A stretch of DNA of 64,000 nt from Coix lacryma-jobi var. lacryma-jobi (Eukaryota > Streptophyta > Magnoliopsida > Poales > Poaceae): positions 38,543,705 to 38,607,704 of the forward strand of contig CM019829.1 of NCBI GenBank assembly GCA_009763385.1. Direction: 5' to 3'. Below the pieces are notes generated by a model. It was not told the origin of the DNA. It worked only from the letters and a program-made list of their open reading frames with translations, and ran no database searches. Position 1 is the first letter of the stretch. Every line of letters starts with the position of its first letter. A program made the position numbers and the translations under genes. Shown one piece after another: positions 21,087 to 32,028 of the stretch.

Positions 21087-23216
21087 GTTCTTTGATTTAG
21101 GTCCCCAACTATTCTTGGGGCCTTGCATGTTAGTCACAAGAACTTTAGGAACCCAAATAGAGGTGTTAAGATAAGCATTCTTTTCTTTCCCAACATATTT
21201 GGCATACACTTCTCCTTTGTTGTTGTTCTTCAATATGAAGCAAGAACTCAAACTTTGTCGAGGTGCTTGGGCCTTCGGTTGATAAGCATACTTGTTTGGA
21301 GTGGCCCAAATTGATTTCTTTGGTTTCTGCACCTCATTTTTCACCATATAGACATGCTTCTTGGGCTTGTCACGAGCATTGAAACCATAGGTGGCCTTCC
21401 CTTTTCTGTGGGGGGGCGGCACTGCCGCCCTTAGGGGCAAGTGCTGCTCTGGGCAGGCTTTGTGGCACCATCTGTGCAGGCCTCTTTGTACCTATAGTCC
21501 CACTGCTCATGAACTGAACCACTTCATAACCATTCACAATCTTTCTTCCATTGGTTTTGTCTCCTTTAGTGTGCCCAAGTCCATCCTTGATGAAAGGATG
21601 CCTTCCATTTTGTAGTGTGGCCTCTTTGGCTGATTTTCTTTGCCACTAGCTGATTTCATCTCATGTGCACATTTCTCCCCAATCAAAGCATTGAGCCTAG
21701 TGATCTCCTTTTTCATTGCTTTCATATTGGCAAGGTTAGTGGAATAAGCATTCAAATCAAGATTATAACATTTTCCACAACCTTGACTAGTGGATGGGTT
21801 AGAGGCATCACTTGCCTTCGGAGGATGTGAGTTGCTCTCCTAAAGAAGACTAAATTGCTCCCCAAGCTCGGTATGCTTGTCCTCCAACCGACAATACTTT
21901 TGTTGGAGTGCAATGTAATCTTTATTTAGGAGAGCTTGGGCATCTTGCTCTTTGGCCAAGGCCTTGTGCAAGGTCTCCACCTCACTTCTTGCCAATGTAA
22001 GAGCTTCATCACTAGCTATGTAGAGATTTTCTTGTTTAATTAAGGTCTTTTCTCTCTTCTCTAACTCAGCTGTGTTGCCTCTAAATCATCCATTAGTTGA
22101 GAAATGAACAACTTACTTTTTCTATCCAAATTCTTAGTTATGTTGTTTATTTCTTCATCAGTAGAGTCATCATTACTAGAGGAGTCACTAAGATCACTAC
22201 TAGATATTTCAAGTGGAGAAATGGGTTTGGACATGGTTTTTTGTTTTACCTTCTCACCCTTTGCCATGAGACAAATGTGAGGGCTGCACCCATGTTCTTC
22301 ATCATCGGTCAAGTTGTTGAAGAGTCTTGGTGTAGATGAGGTGTGGACAGCCATGGTTGCCATCTTTACATCATCTTCACTTGAGGTCTCCTTTGTAGAA
22401 TCCCACTCATGACCGATGTGAGCTTCTCCTATATGCCTCTTGGTCTTCTTGTACTCATTCTTGTTCTCTTTCTTGTTCTTGGAGTATTTATTGTCCTTTT
22501 TGTCATGAGGACAATCAGCCACAAAGTGCTCGGTGCTCCCGCAATTGTAGCACATTCTCTTCTTTTTGTGTTGAAACTTCCTTCTCACAACCCTGTAGCC
22601 TTGGTCCTTGATCCCTTTGCCATATCTTCTCATGAAAAGAGCCATGTCTTCTATGTTGTCACCTTGTTCATCATTGCTTTCAAACTCACTTGAGGTGGTA
22701 GCTTCTTCTTCTTCTTCCACCTTGACTTGCTTGGTAGATTTTGGCTTGCTAGTTGATGCTTGCTTGCTGCCCTTTCCCTTGCTAGCAGCTGATTGCTTGA
22801 TTGATTTATTGGCTTTAAGAGCAACATCCTTCACTTTCAAGCCTTCTAACTTGGCTTGCAGCTCTCCTAGCTTTCTTCTCTCATTTGCCTCTTCTCTTTG
22901 CATGTCAAAGGTCAATATTCTTCCAAGTACATCATTGGGAGTGAAGTACTCGAATTTCTTCTTGTCTCTAATCAAGGCAACCACAATCTCATTTCTTGGT
23001 AGATAAGCTTCCAACATGATCTTCACTACTTTATGGTCATCTAGCTCATCTCCACCAAAGCCTCTAATCTTTCCAACTATGATCATCATTCTATCAAACA
23101 TCTCTTGTGGCCCTTCTCCATCATGAATCACAAACCGATTGAGCTTTGCCATCAACAAGTCAATCTTTGCCTTTCTAACCTTGTCAACACCTTCATGTGC
23201 AATGTGCAAAGTGTCC
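21084..23216 (-). pseudogene. Gag of the outer Maximus-like element, C-terminal two-thirds
   Basis: Minus-strand gag continuing from the part at 35610-36383, interrupted by the gypsy element. The main open frame (23209-22061) holds the gag core (LNRFVIHDGEGPQEMFDRM), a CCHC knuckle (CYNCGSTEHFVADC) and acidic Ser/Glu-rich blocks. Frameshifts follow near 22060 and 21500-21840. The last open piece (21440-21084) is Lys-rich with WVPK-type repeats before the junction. A perfect hairpin motif lies within it at 21414-21430, read in frame as RAAVPP. Confidence 0.85.
21414..21430. repeat. Perfect GC-rich hairpin inside the outer gag
   Basis: GGGCGGCACTGCCGCCC, identical to the copies at 4163, 6537, 6559, 37279 and 37301, but inside coding sequence. 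A copy with one mismatch lies at 19568-19584. Confidence 0.9.
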
Positions 23217-23221
23217 CAAAT

Positions 23222-26179
23222 TGTAACACCCTAAAATTTTCTCCAAAACAAAATAGGTGGAAAATGATTTAATTATGTTTTTGTGAGCATTTAACATAGG
23301 AGTTAAAATAATTTTGTTGAGTTAAAATAGTAGTGGCAACATGTTTATGCATTCATGCTGGTGCATTGTATTTATTGGAGTGACTGGAATTTGCCAAAAT
23401 TCATTTTGAATTCAAATCTCTTTTGAAATTTATTGGAAAATACCTTGAAATAAAAAGAAAAAGGGAATCCCTCTCCCTCTCCCCTCTCCCTCGCTTTCAG
23501 CCCGAGGGCCCAGCTTCCCGGCGCCCTCTCCCCGTTTCCGCTGGGCCTCCCTCCTCCTCTCTCTTCTCTCCGCGCGGCCCAGCTGGCCGGCCTGCTCGCC
23601 GCGCCCGCGAAACCGCCGGCCCGCGCGCGCGCTCCCTCCCCTCCTCTCTCTGACGCCGCTGCCCCACGCGTCAGTCCCCTTCTCTTCCCCTCCGCGCGCC
23701 CGCGCCGCGGCGCGCAACCGCCTGCCCCGCTCGCCCCGCTCCTCGTCGTGCCCCGCGCCCACGACCCCGTCTCCGCCCGAGCATATAGCGGACGCGTCGC
23801 ACCCGCTCCTTCTTTCCCCTCTCCCACTCCCGCAGCGCCGCGCAGAGCAACCCCCAGAGCCCCTCCGCGCCATTGCCGCCGCCGCCGTGCTCGCGCCGTC
23901 GTCTCGCTGCTCCGCCGGCCGATTCGACGCCGCGGGAGCTCCGCGCCGCAGAGGAGGTGCCCCCTAACCCCTCCCTTCGCTTCTTTGAAACTCGGTATCG
24001 CCCTAACCGCCGTGTGCGCTCGCAGCTCCGCCGCCGTCCGCCGCCGTTCGCCGTTCATCGCCGTCCGAGCCTCCCAGTCCCTCCTTCCGGCGTGGTGAGA
24101 ACCCCATGGCGATCCTCTCTCTCTCTGTCTCCTTGGTATGGCTCGGGGTGCCCCCTGCGCCCATGTCCGCGAGCCTCCGCGCGTCGACCATGGCGGGACC
24201 GCGCGCGACGTCGCGCAGAGCGCCGCGACGCCGCGGCTGGTGCACGCTATCGGCTCGCCCCACACGCGCGCACCCCTTGAGCTAATCCGTGCCATCCGTC
24301 TCTGATCCGGCGGCCGTGGATCGTCGGTACCCCTTCGTCGGCCATCTTGCTAAAGAGCCCCTGGAGAAGCCGGGAACCAACCCGCGCTCCCTCAAGCACT
24401 ATTCCCTGTGTCTTGAAAAGCTTGCAACCAGGCCCCTGTGTTTTGGAGAAATTGAGGCGCAGTCCAGTTGACTGCGGTATTTGTTTAAAATCCAATTTAA
24501 ATTTCGGTTTAAATTCAAATACAATTCAAACTATTTACAGACATGCCACTACCTTGTTTTGCTTATAAAATTCACGTTTTAGCTCCGATTTGACCCGTTC
24601 AAATTGCGTTAGCTTCGTAATTTAGTGCTCTACCCGTTTATACCCCTGTTAGCCTGTTTTGGACAGTTTAGCTTTAGGGTCCAAGTTAATCTTGTTTAGG
24701 GCTTTATATATACCGTTTCGGCCGTATCTTTCACGCCGTAACTCCGTTTTCGATGAACCAAAACTTGTTGTGATCGTAGAGATGCGTACTTCAGTTTTAT
24801 CAAAGTTTTATTTCAGTTTATTACTGTTTGGTGTAATGTTCTAATAATAGCTCTGTTTGCATCGTGTATGTTTGCACCTGGGATGCGTGGTGATGTTGTG
24901 TGTTTGGATAGACGGTGAGTCGGTGTGGTGCGATCAGGACCCCTCGTTCAGTGACCAGCAAGAGGATCAACCTTTCGACAACCAAGGCAAGTTAGCATGG
25001 GACCTCCTTGTTTACCTATACACTTTACTTTAATCACTCATTTATGCATGTGTCCAACTGAGCAACCTTAGAAAACCCACTTAGCTTTGTGATCTGTGAT
25101 GTTCTTGTTCCCGTGGGATATATGCATGTGGGTAGCTTTGCTAGTGCTAACTGACTTATAATCGATCCAGTCCAATGATGAATTTGTTTCTCATGATGGC
25201 ATGTTGTTAAACGGTTAATAAAACTTGCTGTTAGCAAAAGCTGGGATTGACAGTGCTACCATGAGTGCTATATGGCTCTGGTTTTAGCTCAGTAAACTGG
25301 ACCTTGTCTAATTTGGCAGCGGTGACCCGAAAGGGCGCAAAAGGGGCTTGCCACTTTGGGTGTAGGGCTGCTCCTGTTTCTATGTGTATAGCTGCGATGG
25401 CCTTGTGCCATGGAAAAGGGGGGTTGCTACATCTGCCTGCCAAGGAAACCTAGCGGCCCTGACCAGTTAGACGAACCAGCGAAAGGCTTCATAGTGTGCC
25501 CTGCCGATCTACCTCGGAAGTGGATCAAGAGGTTGGCCGCCTCGGGCACAAGGGTAACACGGCTTGTGGGTAAAGATGCACCACCTCTGCAGAGTGTAAA
25601 ACTGTTATAACAGCCGTGCTCACGGTCACGAGCGGCCCGGAAAACTAGCGGAACTATGAAACTTAACAATTGTTACTTTATGTTGTTGGTACTTTATGAT
25701 ACTATGTTTATCTTTATGGACATATGGATCATGGGTTAAGGGTTAAGCACAATACTCGTTTACCTTAAAGCTAAAACTTTGCCAACTTAAAAGCTAACTG
25801 CAGTCAGACAGTGTCAGCCTTTTTGAGCCTCATGAACCCTATGTTAGCTTGCTAAGTACGTGGAGTACTTACGCTTGTTGTTTATCTTCTTTTTGGGCAA
25901 AATCCCGGACGGGTAACAGATGACGGTGCAGTTGGTGACTTTCCTGAAGACTTCTAGGCTAGCTGCTCCCCCAGTCGACGTTTCCCTGTGGCTTAGTTTG
26001 TGTACCAGTTCAGTGATCTGCGGTTCAGTATGTTGTAAAACTCTGTTTTAAATACTATCGTGATGTAATAAACAATGTGATGATGCCACTCTTGTAATTT
26101 GTCTACTTATGTGTGTGATTTTTCCTGGGCACACATGAGTATGTTGTCTCAACTTTATCCTTAAAGTTGGGGTGTGACA
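23222..26179 (+). repeat. 5' LTR of the gypsy element (2958 bp)
   Basis: Begins TGTAACACCCTAAAATTTT and ends GGGGTGTGACA. The first 240 bp are AT-rich. About 23460-24470 is extremely GC- and CpG-rich, and the rest is AT-rich. A TATA-like TTTATATATACC lies at 24703-24714. Long open frames in the GC-rich block occur on both strands and do not look like genes. Confidence 0.95.
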
Positions 26180-26182
26180 AAT

Positions 26183-26194
26183 TGGTATCAGAGC
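26183..26194 (+). other. Primer-binding site of the gypsy element
   Basis: TGGTATCAGAGC, three bases after the LTR end: the standard plant site complementary to initiator tRNA-Met. Confidence 0.93.
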
Positions 26195-26371
26195 CTTGTT
26201 GACTGTAGGACGCAAGCCTAGCTAGGAAATGGTCGTCTAACACCTTTTTGCTACCTGTTCATGCTTATTTTATTAACTTGTTACTTTATTAAAATTTTAT
26301 GCTCTTTATTCTTATTCTATTGCATAAAACTAATTGTTTCCGCTTATCTTATCTTGTTTTATAACATCAGG

Positions 26372-27451
26372 ATGCCTCGCATGAACACCCGTGCCTACCG
26401 TGCTCTTTTCACCAGCCAGCCTGCTCCCCCTGTGGTCCACATCAGTGATGGTTCCTCCAGCTCCTCCAACGCCGTCTTCATGGAAGATGAAGAGTTGACC
26501 GTTACTCCAGCTGTTTCTGAGGAGTTAGCAGCGCCACCACCGCCCCCTTCAGTAGTTCCCGAGTCTCCAGCTTCGGAAGCGCCTGCTCCGGAGGTGCCAG
26601 TCCCTGTGGAGCCTGTGCCTGAGGCGCCAGCGCCTGAGGTCCCTGCTCCAGAGGCACCCGCTCCTGTGGCGCCTGTCGCTCCACCAGTCGTGGAGGCCCC
26701 CGCTGTCCCAGCAGTCCCTGCAGCACCTGCCGCTCCACCAGCTCCTGCGGCACCAGCCTTCGTGCCAGTGTACCCAGTGGTACACTCTCCCGCCGCCTCG
26801 TCAGCTTCGGCACCAGCACCCCCTGCCGTTCCAGCAGCGCAGGTGGTGGAAGACCTTGGTTGGGATCGTCGCTTCATGTTCAAGAAGCCCGACGAGACAG
26901 CATACTACCATAGTATGCTGGTTCGTCTGCTGGAGGAGTACTACCCTGAGATGGAAGCCAAGCTCCAGTACCACTGTGGTGAGTACACCCACCCGTTGGA
27001 GGCTGCGTACTGGAAGTCCGACCTGATGGTTACAGGTTGGAAAGCTGCGGATCAAGCCCATGTCATAGAGTCGGCCCACAGGACTACCACCAAGCGTGGT
27101 GATGCCCTCGCAAGTATGGAGGACGCAGCGCAGGATGCCTACCTGCATTACCATGGTCTACGTTTCCAGGAGATGAGGAATGACCGCTTCCGCTACCTTC
27201 CCCAAAGTGACATGGAGGGCTCGTGGCGAACCCTGCTACCACCAGTGGAGTACCCGGTTCTGGTCTCTACCGCCCAGCATGCCTATGAGGTACACAGGAA
27301 GGCCGACAAGGTGCAGGATGACCTGCGTGCTGCCCAGAAGGTGATAAGGCGTTTGGAGCGCGAGGTGGATTACCTTCGCGGTGAGCTAGACTATGCAGCT
27401 GTTTACAAGAAGAAGTACAGAAACAACGATGCCCCCGGTGGAGCCCAGTAG
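26372..27451 (+). CDS. Extra ORF ahead of gag in the gypsy element, function unknown
   Basis: 359 codons from the ATG at 26372, just after a CAG that resembles a splice acceptor. The frame is open upstream to an ATG at 26261, but that stretch codes only for a T-rich hydrophobic leader, so I chose 26372. Residues about 1-50 are basic, then Ser-rich and acidic. About 50-155 is a Pro/Ala/Val low-complexity stretch with PAPEVPAPEAPAP-type repeats. The last 200 residues are well mixed and globular-looking (ETAYYHSMLVRLLEEYYPEM; HYHGLRFQEMRNDRFRYLP) and end in a charged helical, possibly coiled-coil segment (KVIRRLEREVDYLRGELDY). No zinc knuckle, protease, RT or integrase motif is present. It lies between the primer-binding site and gag, with a 668-bp spacer before gag. 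It is fully open although gag-pol is damaged. Accessory 5' ORFs are known in some plant gypsy groups; I do not recognise this one. Confidence 0.75.
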   Translation: MPRMNTRAYRALFTSQPAPPVVHISDGSSSSSNAVFMEDEELTVTPAVSEELAAPPPPPSVVPESPASEAPAPEVPVPVEPVPEAPAPEVPAPEAPAPVAPVAPPVVEAPAVPAVPAAPAAPPAPAAPAFVPVYPVVHSPAASSASAPAPPAVPAAQVVEDLGWDRRFMFKKPDETAYYHSMLVRLLEEYYPEMEAKLQYHCGEYTHPLEAAYWKSDLMVTGWKAADQAHVIESAHRTTTKRGDALASMEDAAQDAYLHYHGLRFQEMRNDRFRYLPQSDMEGSWRTLLPPVEYPVLVSTAQHAYEVHRKADKVQDDLRAAQKVIRRLEREVDYLRGELDYAAVYKKKYRNNDAPGGAQ

Positions 27452-28119
27452 CTTGCCTACCACGTTCAGTTATCCCGTTAGACGTGTCGCTTAAGTTTCA
27501 GTTTGTGTTATGTGAACCTGTGGTGTTTGTGTTACTTATGTTGGTGAACTATGTTTGTTGGATCTTTGCTTGTGTGTGGTGAAGTATGGGTTATGTCCGT
27601 GCTTCCCCAAGTTAAACATCTTCTTGTGATGTATAAAGTTGCTTATCTCCTATGCCTGTGTTGCTGTTTTCTGGAGCAGCCTGTGGTTAAATCTGTGTAT
27701 CTCTTAACCCGTGTCCCCAAAAATTATGAAATTTTGTGGAAGTATCTAGACTGATGTACCTTTCAAACAAATCTGGAACCAAGTCTTTATCTGTTCGGAT
27801 CTAGGAGATATGCCTGTTTAAAGTTGATGTTTCTGCGTAGTCTGTCATCCAGAACAGTTTCTGTTCAATGCTGTTTTCGGCCCAGAATCTGGCCGAATCT
27901 GAAAAAGTGTTCTATACGAAAGTTGTAGCTGGTTTATTAAGCTTTCCTTTGATGTCTGGTTCGTCCCTGTTGGATTTCTGTAACTCAAGTTATGCCCGTT
28001 TTAGTGTGCTGCTGTTGTCAAGGATGTGCACAGAACTTTCAGCAATGTTTATTTATGTTCATATATACATTCTTCGTTGGATATAAGGGTTTAACTCTTG
28101 CGCATTTGTTGGTAAGCAG
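27452..28119 (+). other. Spacer between the extra ORF and gag in the gypsy element
   Basis: 668 bp of T-rich non-coding sequence with no gene. It ends in TTGTTGGTAAGCAG directly before the gag ATG, which resembles a splice acceptor. Confidence 0.6.
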
Positions 28120-31100
28120 ATGGCAGCAAGGGGTGGACGCGGAAGAGGCCGTGGCCGTGGGCGTGGTGTTCCTATGGACCCGCCACCGCCACCGCCGCCA
28201 GTGACCATCGAACAGCTGATGGCCACGCAGAATCAGCTTATGCACGCCATGATGAACCACCTGGATCAGGCGCCCGCTGCAGCACCTCAACCTCTTCAAG
28301 TTAGGGACCGTCGAGGAGAGTTCCTGAAGGGCCACCCACCAGTGTTCTCTCACGCCTCTGAACCACTGGAGGCGGATGACTGGCTCCGTGCAGTGGAGAA
28401 ACAGCTGAATATTGCCCAGTGCACCGACTATGAGAAGGTGCTCTATGCCTCGGGGCAACTGCAAGGAGCAGCACAAGATTGGTGGGATGCGTTCATGTTT
28501 GCCCGTCCCCAAGATGCTCCAGTTGTTACATGGCAGGAGTTCAAGGAGAACTTCCGATCCTATCACATCCCAGATGGTCTCGTGGAGCTGAAGCAAGAGG
28601 AGTTCCGCTCTTTGAAGCAAGGGTCCATGTCAGTGGCGGAATACCGCGACAAGTTCGCCCAACTGTCGCGCTATGCCCCACAGGATGTGGCTCAAGACAA
28701 AGACAAGCAGCGCCGATTTCTGAAGGGTCTTTATGATGGGTTGCAGCTCCAGCTCATGTCGAACACCTACCCGAACTATCAGGCCTTGGTCAATAGGGCG
28801 ATCGTTATTGACAACAAGAGGAAGGAAATGGAGGCAAAGAAAAGAAGCTTCCAAGGCCAGTCATCGGGGAGCAACACTCGTCCCCGAACCAACCCCCAGC
28901 AAGGCTACCCCCAGAGGAGTCAAGGCAACCAGTGGAACAGGGGACAGTACCCCCAGGGCAACCAGAACCAGCAGCGCCTCCCATACCAACAACAGTCAGG
29001 TGGTCAGCGCTTCCAGCAGCAGCCAGGAGGACAGAGGTTCCAACAGCAGAGCAGTCAAGCCTCACGCCAGGGAGCACCCAACTCCGCTCCCATGAAGAAT
29101 GCAGCTCATCAGAACCCCAATGCTTGTTACCGTTGCGGGGAGCCAGGACACTACGCTCACCAGTGCCCCAAGAAGCAGAACCCCCAGGCCCCACAGAACC
29201 AGGCAGGAGCTCAGAAGCAGAATGCTCGCTCACCTCACACTGGACGGGTGAATCATGTAGCTGCCGATACTGCCCTGGATGCACCGGATGTTATGATGGG
29301 TACGTTCAGCATCAACTCAATCCCAGCAACCATACTTTTTGATTCTGGTGCTTCGCATTCTTTCATTTCACAGTCGTTTGTTAGAATGCATGGTGTGCCT
29401 TTATGTGCAATGAAAGAAACAATCATAGTAAACTCACCAGGGGGTAGTATGCCTGCAAATTTTTGGAGCCCCACCTCTAATGTCAACCTGAGGGGGGTAG
29501 ACTTTAAAGTAAAGCCTATAGTGCTAAGAACAGCAGGAATAGATCTCATCTTGGGTATGGACTGGATGAAGCAACATGGGGCTGTCATTCAGTGTCAAGA
29601 AAGGTCAGTTGTTGTAACTACACCTAAGGGAGACAGAATCTGTGTGCAAGTGGTGTTAAAAGAACAGCCAACTGCCACGGTCAACCAGATGGATGCTAGT
29701 GGTGCAGAGCAAGATCGGGTGGTGGACGAGTTCCCTGATGTCTTTCCGGATGATCTGCCAGGTATGCCACCTGATCGCGATGTTGAGTTCATTATTGAAT
29801 TACTGCCTGGAACTGCACCAATATCTAAAAGACCTTATAGAATGGGGGTAAATGAATTAGAAGAACTTAAGAAACAGCTTAAGGAGTTGTTAGAGAAAGG
29901 ATATATACGCCCTAGTGCTTCTCCTTGGGGAGCACCTGTGATTTTTGTGGATAAGAAAGATGGTAGCCAAAGGATGTGTGTGGACTATAGGTCTTTAAAT
30001 GAGGTTACCATTAAAAACAAATACCCTCTACCCCGGATAGACGATCTATTTGACCAACTTAGAGGAGCATGTGTGTTTTCTAAAATAGATCTCCGATCTG
30101 GGTATCACCAGTTAAAAATCCGGAACACAGACATTCCTAAGACCGCCTTCACAACGCGGTACGGACTGTATGAGTATACAGTGATGTCTTTTGGTCTGAC
30201 CAATGCCCCAGCTTACTTCATGTATCTGATGAATAAAGTGTTCATGGAATACCTAGACAAGTTCGTGGTGGTATTCATAGATGATATTCTAGTGTTCTCT
30301 AAAACAGAGGAGGAACACGCGGAACATCTGAGGATGGTTCTGCAGAAGTTAAGAGAGCATCAGCTCTATGCCAAGAGGAGCAAGTGTGAATTTTGGCTGA
30401 AAGAAGTCTCTTTCTTAGGGCATGTTGTCTCTAACGGAGGTATATCCGTTGATCCTAGCAAGGTGCAAGATGTGTTGGATTGGAACCCGCCAACTAATGC
30501 CAGTGAAATCCGAAGTTTCCTGGGTTTGGCCGGGTATTATAGGAGGTTCATTGAAGGATTCTCCAAGCTCGCAAAGCCTATGACTGCCTTGTTAGAGAAG
30601 AACGCTAAGTTTGTGTGGTCTGATAAATGCCAAGCAAACTTCGAAGAGTTAAAGAAGAGATTGACCTCAGCACCAGTCCTAGTTCTGCCAGACTTGAACA
30701 AAAGCTTCTCCATCTATTGTGATGCATCTCGTCTTGGACTTGGATGTGTTCTAATGCAAGAGGGAAGAGTAGTGGCCTACGCATCTAGACAGCTGAGGAA
30801 GCACGAGGTGAACTATCCAACTCATGATTTGGAGTTAGCAGCTGTGGTCCATGCTCTGAAAATATGGAGACACTATCTAGTTGGACATAAGTGTGATGTG
30901 TATACGGATCATAAAAGTCTGAAGTATATATTTACTCAGTCAGATCTGAACTTGAGGCAACGCCGTTGGCTAGAATTGATCAAGGACTATGACCTGGAGG
31001 TACATTATCACCCAGGAAAGGCCAATGTCGTGGCCGATGCCTTGAGCAGAAAAACTTATGCAACTGGACTGCAAGTGGAATACATGTCAGCTGAATTGAG

Positions 31101-32028
31101 AACTGAAATGGCATATCTTAATCTATGTTTTGCCAACAATGTGGTGGAAATGTCAGTTGAACCTACTTTGGAGAAAGAAATCCGTGAGGGTCAGTTGAAA
31201 GATGAGAAGTTGAAAGAGATAGCAGAGAACATAGTGCTTGGGAAGGCACCAGGATTCAGGATGGATGATAATGGGACTCTATGGTTTGGAAAGAGGATAT
31301 GTGTGCCCGAAGTGAAGGCTATCCGTGATGCCATCCTGCGGGATGCTCATGAATCTGCCTACTCCATACACCCCGGCAGCACCAAAATGTACATGGATCT
31401 GAAAGAAAAATACTGGTGGAACGGATTGAAGCGTGATGTAGCAGAATATGTGGCCCTGTGTGACACCTGTCAGAAGGTCAAAGCTGAACATCAAAGACCA
31501 GCAGGATTGTTACAACCTATGCAGATACCCGAGTGGAAATGGGAAGAAGTGGGAATGGACTTTATTACTGGATTACCCCGCACGCAAAGAGGCTATGACT
31601 CTATATGGGTAATAGTTGACCGTCTCACTAAGGTCGCTCACTTCTTACCAGTAAAGACCACCTATTCTGGAGCAAGGTTAGCAGAACTGTACATGGAGAG
31701 GATTGTGTCTCTGCATGGTGTTCCAAAGAAAATAGTGTCCGACAGAGGGACACAGTTCACTTCTCACTTTTGGCATCAGGTACATCAATCTTTGGGAACC
31801 AAGCTGACTTTCAGTTCCGCATATCACCCTCAAACTGATGGGCAGACTGAAAGGATAAATCAGATCTTGGAGGACATGTTGAGAGCATGTGCCCTTCAAC
31901 ATGGGACTAGTTGGGATAAAAGCCTGCCATATGCTGAATTCTCATACAACAACAGTCACCAGAAGAGTCTGAAAATGGCTCCTTTTGAAGCTTTGTATGG
32001 GCGAAAGTGTAGAACTCCATTGTTCTAG
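28120..32028 (+). CDS. gag-pol: Gag-pol polyprotein of the gypsy element, ending at a premature stop
   Basis: 1302 codons from the ATG at 28120. An N-terminal (RG)n and poly-Pro stretch precedes the gag core (EADDWLRAVEKQLN; FRSLKQGSMSVAEYRDKF). A Gln-rich region and one CCHC knuckle (CYRCGEPGHYAHQC, near 29125) follow. Aspartic protease is FDSGASHSFIS (Asp at residue 408). RT has KKDGSQRMCVDYRSLN, FSKIDLRSGYHQ and the active site FIDDILVFSK (Asp721-Asp722). RNase H begins IYCDASRLGLGCVL. Integrase has its zinc-binding region around SIHPGSTKMY...CDTCQ, then MDFITGL, VSDRGTQFTS and QTDGQTERIN, the DDE residues. The frame stops with TAG at 32026-32028 inside the integrase C-terminal region; homology continues beyond. 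One mRNA would be expected to yield particle and replication proteins. Confidence 0.93.
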   Translation: MAARGGRGRGRGRGRGVPMDPPPPPPPVTIEQLMATQNQLMHAMMNHLDQAPAAAPQPLQVRDRRGEFLKGHPPVFSHASEPLEADDWLRAVEKQLNIAQCTDYEKVLYASGQLQGAAQDWWDAFMFARPQDAPVVTWQEFKENFRSYHIPDGLVELKQEEFRSLKQGSMSVAEYRDKFAQLSRYAPQDVAQDKDKQRRFLKGLYDGLQLQLMSNTYPNYQALVNRAIVIDNKRKEMEAKKRSFQGQSSGSNTRPRTNPQQGYPQRSQGNQWNRGQYPQGNQNQQRLPYQQQSGGQRFQQQPGGQRFQQQSSQASRQGAPNSAPMKNAAHQNPNACYRCGEPGHYAHQCPKKQNPQAPQNQAGAQKQNARSPHTGRVNHVAADTALDAPDVMMGTFSINSIPATILFDSGASHSFISQSFVRMHGVPLCAMKETIIVNSPGGSMPANFWSPTSNVNLRGVDFKVKPIVLRTAGIDLILGMDWMKQHGAVIQCQERSVVVTTPKGDRICVQVVLKEQPTATVNQMDASGAEQDRVVDEFPDVFPDDLPGMPPDRDVEFIIELLPGTAPISKRPYRMGVNELEELKKQLKELLEKGYIRPSASPWGAPVIFVDKKDGSQRMCVDYRSLNEVTIKNKYPLPRIDDLFDQLRGACVFSKIDLRSGYHQLKIRNTDIPKTAFTTRYGLYEYTVMSFGLTNAPAYFMYLMNKVFMEYLDKFVVVFIDDILVFSKTEEEHAEHLRMVLQKLREHQLYAKRSKCEFWLKEVSFLGHVVSNGGISVDPSKVQDVLDWNPPTNASEIRSFLGLAGYYRRFIEGFSKLAKPMTALLEKNAKFVWSDKCQANFEELKKRLTSAPVLVLPDLNKSFSIYCDASRLGLGCVLMQEGRVVAYASRQLRKHEVNYPTHDLELAAVVHALKIWRHYLVGHKCDVYTDHKSLKYIFTQSDLNLRQRRWLELIKDYDLEVHYHPGKANVVADALSRKTYATGLQVEYMSAELRTEMAYLNLCFANNVVEMSVEPTLEKEIREGQLKDEKLKEIAENIVLGKAPGFRMDDNGTLWFGKRICVPEVKAIRDAILRDAHESAYSIHPGSTKMYMDLKEKYWWNGLKRDVAEYVALCDTCQKVKAEHQRPAGLLQPMQIPEWKWEEVGMDFITGLPRTQRGYDSIWVIVDRLTKVAHFLPVKTTYSGARLAELYMERIVSLHGVPKKIVSDRGTQFTSHFWHQVHQSLGTKLTFSSAYHPQTDGQTERINQILEDMLRACALQHGTSWDKSLPYAEFSYNNSHQKSLKMAPFEALYGRKCRTPLF

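Noticed and set aside
23372..24295. 307-codon frame in the gypsy LTR
   Set aside because: Lies in a CpG-rich block with open frames on both strands; the second LTR breaks it into other frames by single-base indels.
26183..26194. Fragment of a tRNA gene
   Set aside because: It is only the 12-base primer-binding site complementary to a tRNA 3' end, in the same place beside four LTRs of this window.
26395..26883. Gly/Ala/Thr-rich open frame on the minus strand
   Set aside because: Antisense of the Pro/Ala-rich repeat in the gypsy extra ORF.
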